The translations under genes and the position numbers were made by a program. A DNA stretch of 64,000 nt from assembly GCA_964006375.1 (NCBI GenBank), contig OZ023267.1:80485682-80549681 (forward strand), given 5' to 3'. Each line of letters opens with the position of its first letter. Positions within the stretch are counted from its first letter, which is position 1. This document shows positions 58,851-64,000 of the stretch, in pieces. The DNA is from Tillus elongatus. Taxonomy: Eukaryota > Arthropoda > Insecta > Coleoptera > Cleridae. Below the pieces are notes generated by a model. The model saw only the letters and a list, made by a program, of their open reading frames with translations. It had not been told where the DNA came from and did no database searches.

Positions 58851-59990
58851 AAAATGATTGAAATTGGAGTGACTAAAATCAATAAAACATATAATGCTAA
58901 ATTTGAAAAATTATCAAGATTAGGACTGGTTCATTTTCTCAAATTTGGTAGATTTCTAAATAAGTTTCGAGTTCTATGAATAAAATGCCATAATCTACTT
59001 AACATTAATTAATATATTTAACGAAATTTTCATTTCTTAAAAGTACTTAAGAAACAGATATTGGAAAACTAAGTCACGTGGCCAGTCTTACGACAAAAGT
59101 GAAAAATCTTTGAAAAAACAGATATTCGATTCTAAAATGCACCGTTTATTTTTTAACTTTATTTTTATTGGGTCACTTAGTGTGTGGCACATGTATTCGG
59201 TATAAAATTAGAGCTCTAAGAAAAACCGATTCATGGGGTTGATAATCTATTCAGTCATGTGTATCATAAAAAGTTTATGTTGTTTTTAGTAAAAAAAAAT
59301 CCATTTACCGTACTTATTTACATACGAATCTTCATATGTTATATTTTAATATGCACGCTCTTAATACTTAAAAACTTGCTGGCTAACGACCAGTTCAGTG
59401 TAAATATAAATAAAGTCGTAGATATTTATTGAAACAAACAGCACGACCTAATGCTTGCGTCCTTTTCCACACCGATTTAGCATCGTTGCTCTTTAAACAT
59501 GACAGTATTAACCCTGCCGCCTTTCAAACGATTTAAGACAAGATCCCTTTTAACGATGGTATATAGGGACGTTCTAATATTAGAATGCAGCATAATAATG
59601 GGATATGTTAGATACTAGTAAATATTGTCCTAGGTAAATTTCATATTTATCTCATCATATATATCTCAAGCGGTATATTTTTATTTGTAATAGATTCGGT
59701 CTGTACAAAAAAACTCTACTAGGAGATTCCGGTTATTCTCAAACACCAATACGGGCAAGTTAGGGATAATCCCATTAAATGATGCTACCATTTTGCTATA
59801 CTAGTAACCATTGTGTGCTGCTATATTGGTGTATTAGGAAATACTTTAATATGCAATTCCTGATGATATATCTGACCCTAATTGTATAAACTCTTACTTT
59901 TCTCAATTTTTTCAGAGTGTCAACACTAATTGTAATTCCAAAATTAATTTCTATAATAATAATGAATTTGATAATAACTGTGATAAGTTT
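58851..59990. other. AT-rich stretch, no gene seen
   Basis: No supported coding sequence; the LINE that follows starts after about 59990. Confidence 0.4.
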
Positions 59991-61559
59991 TCTTTTAGAA
60001 TGACGGATACTCGGGAAGTTAACTGATGATCTTAAAAAGGATACTTCGGGTGTGGACAACATTACACTGAAAATGCTGCAGTTGTCAATGACAGCCATAG
60101 ATATTGTCATGGTGCACATAATAAATTGTTGTATAGAAAATAGCTACTTTCCAAAGTTGTGGAAAAAGGCAGTGGGTGTACCGCTTGCTAAGTGCTCGAG
60201 CCCCCGGGTCTTTTCTGATTTGCGCATTATCAGCATACTTCCAGTTCTTTCAAAAATTTTTGAAAAATTTTATATAAACAAATTTATCAGTATGTTATGG
60301 ATCGGCGGATAATTCCCAAGGTTCAGTGCGGATTCCGACCGGGGTTTAGTACGGCTACGGCCCTGGCGGGCGTTACTGCGGATATTTTTGAGGCGCTTGA
60401 TGCTGGCTTGGCCAGTGTGCTTGTCTTGCTCGACTTCTCAAAGGCGTTTGACACTGTTAGTCATGAGTTACTCTGTGCCAAGCTGAAATATTATGGTTTT
60501 GATACTCCTGCCTTGAGTCTGATGTGTTCCTATTTAACTGACAGGTATCAGTGTGTCTCTTATAATCATGTAACATCTGGTGAGCTGGAGATCCGTTCGG
60601 GTGTACCGCAGGGTTCTGTTCTGGGTCCACTGTTCTTTTTGATATATACTTCGGACATCTTGACCTCCTTGCAGCATTGCAGGATTCAGGCCTATGCCGA
60701 TGACATTCAGATGCACCTGAGTTTCGACTGTAATGACTATAATAACGCCAATAATATATTATGCAGTGAGTTACAAAAAATTTGCGATTTGTCTCTTGAA
60801 CATAATCTGAAACTCAACTGTAGCAAGTCACAGGTTATGCTTTTCTGTAGCAGGTCTAGAGAACATTTTTTAAAGTCTGTTCTTAATATTTGGGTAAATA
60901 ATAAAAGGTTAAACTTTGTGGAATCGGCTAGGAACCTTGGTATGGTTATTGACACTAGGCTCAGGTTCAGGGAACATGTGAGTAATTTGAGAAAAAAGGC
61001 GTTTCTTAATCTTAAATTGCTCTATTCAAATAGGCATGCTTTGAGTATGAAGCTAAGGGTTCAGTTGTCGGGGACCATTGTGCTCTCTCACTTTAATTAT
61101 TGCAACTTTGTTTACATGCCCTGTTTGGATTCATTGGATAGGTGTGCAGTTCAGATGGTTCAGAACTGGTGTTGTCGTTTTGTCTTTGGTCTGAGTAGAC
61201 GAGAGCATGTATCTGGGAGGATTCGTGATTTGCGCTGGCTTTCTATGGAGAACAGATTCAACTTTCATTTACTTACTTACGTCTATAAAATATTGATTTG
61301 TCAAGACGTTCCGACTGATCTAAGTCGCCACTTTTCATTGCGCTCTGAAGCTCACAACGTGAATATAAGAAATAAAAATGAGTTCTGTCTACCACGATTT
61401 CATACTGCGGTGTTTGAGAGATCATTTGTTTATAGTGCCATCAAACTACTTAACTGTCTTCCAGATGATTTTAAGTGGTATAATATGAATAAGTTCAAAT
61501 ACAAGGTGAGAGAGTTTTTGTTTTGTAGTCAGTAATGCGAGATTCTGTGGGGAATGAGT

Positions 61560-61700
61560 TGTTCTGTGCGCATGAACGTGTGCGCGTGTGTCTGTGTGTG
61601 TGTTTGTCTGCGTGTGCGTGCTTGTCTCTGTGTGTGCGTGCTTGTCTCTCTCTGTGTGGGTAGATGTATGGGTGTGTGTGTATGCGGTGTATGTGTTCGG
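61560..61700. repeat. GT-rich low-complexity block in LINE 3' UTR
   Basis: Imperfect GTGTGTGT / GCGTGCTTGTCTCT repeats. Minus-strand His-Thr frames across it are artefacts. Confidence 0.8.
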
Positions 61701-61948
61701 TGAGTTCTTGAGATGTTGATGCGAGGGTGGAGATGCGGTGTGAGGAGAATGGTTTATGAATGGTTTGGGTTTGCTTTTGTGCATTTGAAGCGTTTGTTCG
61801 CCATGCATTTGTGTTTTTATGTAAACAATCTGTGCGGTGGTTAAGTGGAATAGCAGAGTTTGCTAGACTTCGCCATCGTGCGGGTTGGTATGTATCATTT
61901 TTGATTGTAATGTTTCTTTTTGTTACTTTTCTTTTTCAATAAAGGCCT

Positions 61949-61971
61949 GTTATTATTATTATTATTATTAT
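61949..61971 (+). repeat. (TTA)n tail of LINE
   Basis: Seven or so TTA units after AATAAAGGCCTG; short microsatellite tails mark the 3' ends of several LINE clades. Confidence 0.85.
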
Positions 61972-62718
61972 AATCTTGTTTTTGCGGTGTTATTGCTATA
62001 ATAGGAGTTTGTCGGTAAGATGCTTGTAGTGTATGATAGCGTCACGGCATGATTTTGTAAATAATGTGAATTTACTGTACTATGTCCTTCCTTTAGGATA
62101 AAGTACGCACACCCAAATCATTTCATTTCAAGCACCCCTCTAAGAGTTATCGAAAGCATAAGAAACGGACCCACTCATTATTAAATTAGTTTGTTATTTT
62201 TCAATATTTTAGTTTGAAAATATAATCATTTTTTAGTATGATTAAATACATAATAAGTTTATTAAAATTGATCAACCCTTACCAGGGTTCCAAATTTTTT
62301 GGAACTAGTACCTATATGCTGACGGAAGGTTATCATTAACTTATATTTTGCTATATATATGTTCTCGTAAAACTGCAGGCTGTGTGAAATTTTAATAAAA
62401 TCATTTTACTAAATACATGAAACCTAACCATGTTCAAAATAAGAAAAAAATTTGGACGCAGCAAGTGCTTTATAGTAGTAAATTTTCATTATTATATTTC
62501 AAATACAAATTTGTTTTGAGAAATAACTTTTTTCTTCGGGAAAATTGATTTGATTTGGTTGGCTAAAGAACTCATCCAAGCGATTAACCAACCAAATTCT
62601 ATGAATTTTGAAGTTACCTTCATTTTGTAAATAGTTTAGATTAGTTTGTTAACCAGTTGTTATGGGAAAATTTTACATTTTTTTTTCGAAAAATGTATTT
62701 ATCTCCAAAATAAAGTCT
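61972..62718. other. AT-rich stretch, no gene seen
   Basis: Nothing recognised except a short imperfect inverted word TTGGTTGGCTAAAG..GATTAACCAACCAAA near 62556-62594. Confidence 0.4.
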
Positions 62719-62874
62719 AGTAACATTCTAAAAACAAGCCTCTATGGAGATTAGTACATACCAAATTTTAAGTTTCTAGCCTTGTCAAGTATAAATAGTA
62801 ACATTCTAAAAACAAGCCTCTATGGAGATTAGTACATACCAAATTTTAAGTTTCTAGCCTTGTCAAGTATAAAT
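62719..62874. repeat. Perfect 78 bp tandem duplication
   Basis: Bases 62719-62796 and 62797-62874 are identical by eye (AGTAACATTCTAAAAACAAG ... AAGTATAAAT). No coding. Confidence 0.93.
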
Positions 62875-63269
62875 AGTATTTATTTTATTTCTTCATGGGA
62901 CCAAAATAAATCATAAATTCCAAAACCAGAGTTTTTTCATGATAAACATTATTAATTCAACTTTACTAACCAAAACAATATTTCTACAATAAATTAGTGT
63001 TGAAAATCTTCCAAAAAAATTCGCTAAAAAGCAAGAATCCACAAAAAATTCTACGAAAGTCTGTCAGAACGATTAACTATAAGAGTTTCTCAATTAAAAT
63101 TTCTGAAAAAAATTGTTGACAGAATTTTGTACTTTCACAAATTTTCTTTCGCTAAAATTCCCAACAAATATTGGGATGTGAAAAATTTACAAAAAATTGT
63201 TTACGAAAATTTGTTAGATATAATTTTACAAAAATCCACTAAGCATTTTTGACGAAAATACGCGTAAAT

Positions 63270-63345
63270 TCAGGACCTGACCCTGCGACGTTGCTTAAAC
63301 CCCATTAAGCAACGTCCACATGGATCCGAACTGCGCCACCGAGGC
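63270..63345 (-). mobile_element. tRNA-derived SINE fragment
   Basis: Minus strand GCCTCGGTGGCGCAGTTCGG (A box) and GGGTCAGGTCC (weak B box). The head equals that at 25321. The middle contains a hairpin GTTGCTTAATGGGGTTTAAGCAAC not found in tRNAs. Confidence 0.5.
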
Positions 63346-63446
63346 AGCCACTCATATTTGGTTTTCACAAGTTGTCAGAGTTACTTAGGTTATCATGTCT
63401 GCCAATTTGAAGTTTTATCCAACATTTAGTCGAAACAATTTGTCAA

Positions 63447-63712
63447 TTATAAAGTGTTTTGTGAGGAAAGGGAAATATTTTAAGGGCGTATTCTGGAGGT
63501 CGAAATCAACAAAAAATATTTTACAAACGCATGCTTTTCTAACTAATTTTTAAAACATTAAAGAACAACGGATTTTTAAAATTTTTGTTGTCACCCTGTT
63601 ACTTGAACAGGACATATTTCCGGACACATTTTTTTATAAGATTGTTTGCTTATTTCGACTTCCAGAATACGCCCTTAGAATATTTCCCTTTCCTCACGAA
63701 ACACTTTGTATA
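63447..63712. mobile_element. Foldback MITE, 266 bp with about 62 bp arms
   Basis: Left arm AAAGTGTTTTGTGAGGAAAG, GGAAATATTTTAAGGGCGTA, TTCTGGAGGTCGAAAT; the right arm is its reverse complement with few changes (ATTTCGACTTCCAGAATACG ... CACGAAACACTTTGTATA). The 140 bp spacer is non-coding. Confidence 0.85.
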
Positions 63713-63819
63713 TAAAAAAAGTTTACGAAATGTGCTTTTATAACACATTTTCTGGTTAAAACTTTTTTTAAACTAGGAAATTCACTGAGTGAAGTTTTAA
63801 ATCTATGATGGACAATGTT

Positions 63820-63925
63820 AAGTACAATTTGGAGAACCCAATTCACCACAATAAATTTTTCTCATCTGACTATTGTTTCACTAACAAAGTTGGCGTCATC
63901 AAAGGGGTGAATAAATTAAGAAAGT
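63820..63925 (-). mobile_element. Family B PLE-type fragment with degraded hammerhead
   Basis: GGAGAACCCAATTCACCACA, CTGACTATTGTTTCACTAAC, AAAGTTGGCGTCATCAAAGG. Minus-strand core UUUGAUGA-C-GCCAAC-uuu-GUUAGU-GAAAC-aaua-GUC-AGA: GAAAC and GUC intact, CUGAUGA changed to UUGAUGA. Confidence 0.6.
63866..63905 (-). ncRNA. Degenerate hammerhead motif, family B
   Basis: Helix II GCCAAC/GUUAGU has mismatches and C3 of the core is U, so cleavage is unlikely. It records the family rather than an active ribozyme. Confidence 0.45.
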
Positions 63926-64000
63926 CAATTGAATTAGATAACCACAAGAAGAAGTAACGTTTATAGGTTTGGACTGTTTCTGTTTTAAATTGTTACATAC

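Larger units (their letters stand above)
60000..61971 (+). pseudogene. LINE, 5'-truncated, RT nearly intact with 3' tail
   Basis: First frame (60020-60312): DTSGVDNITLKMLQLSM, YFPKLWKKAVGVPLAKCSS, LRIISILPVLSKIFEKF. After one frame slip near 60297 the main frame (60297-61535) runs 412 codons: KVQCGFRPGFSTATAL, VLVLLDFSKAFDTVSHELL (motif A), IRSGVPQGSVLGPLFFLIY (motif B), IQAYADDIQMHLS (motif C), LGMVIDTRLRFREHV, then the tail RFHTAVFERSFVYSAIKL, LNCLPDDFK. A GT-rich 3' UTR (61560-61700) follows and the element ends AATAAAGG..(TTA)n. No endonuclease. Relatively young by its open frame. Clade uncertain (CR1/Jockey-like). Confidence 0.88.

Noticed and set aside
61446..61808. Minus-strand 120-codon His/Thr-rich frame
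   Set aside because: Lies across the GT-rich 3' UTR and the LINE stop; low complexity.

Overview
This is a eukaryotic, AT-rich, almost purely repetitive window. The mixture points to an arthropod, most likely an insect: an R1-clade-like LINE, a gypsy LTR element, Penelope-like elements (PLEs), pogo and hAT DNA transposons, tRNA-derived SINEs beginning GCCTCGGTGGC, and many long (TA)n tracts. No complete host gene is visible. The best host-like coding signal is one possible first exon at 11940-12156 (minus). No true tRNA, rRNA or CRISPR was found. Everything below was read by eye, without alignment or folding software.

Layout. 1-4970: interspersed repeats, TA tracts, a ~740 bp foldback palindrome (3408-4150) and an old PLE relic (4625-4965). 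5104-11166: a young PLE array bounded by a 12 bp target duplication. It holds one frameshifted full-length reverse transcriptase/GIY-YIG gene, one 5'-truncated copy with the frame intact, and three pseudo-LTRs (PLTRs), one inverted. 12601-39448 is a nest: a pogo-family transposase gene (16020-39448) survives as four pieces separated by three insertions. These are (i) two tandem copies of a TIR element with CCCACTGAGCAAGG ends (about 17478-34081), themselves carrying a hAT element (17872-19952) and an 8.8 kb TIR-bounded insert (23456-32276); (ii) another TIR element (34472-36899); and (iii) a LINE (37159-39319). A third CCCACTGAGC copy (12601-15658) sits in a TA tract just outside.

39450-46800: decayed repeats, a copia gag/LTR fragment, an inverted copy of the repeat seen at 420-1265, and a solo PLTR with a target duplication. 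46825-53190: a minus-strand gypsy element broken by an R1-like LINE, which itself carries a PLE-type hairpin with a 12 bp target duplication. 53190-64000: SINEs, two LINE fragments (57515-58245 and 60000-61971), a 78 bp tandem duplication, a foldback element and a PLE relic.

Two themes stand out. First, hammerhead ribozyme motifs occur in two PLE repeat families (A: PLTRs at 5104, 8055, 10601 and 43943 plus relics; B: 24089, 30775, 31135, 49794, 63820), often as head-to-head pairs. The core ranges from canonical CUGAUGA in old copies to CUGAAAA in the young ones. Second, the 8.8 kb insert at 23456-32276 has inverted terminal repeats and encodes a zinc-finger protein with a tyrosine-recombinase C-terminus (R..R..H..Y residues visible). 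That is unlike classical Cryptons, which lack inverted terminal repeats, so it is the best candidate here for an undescribed element.
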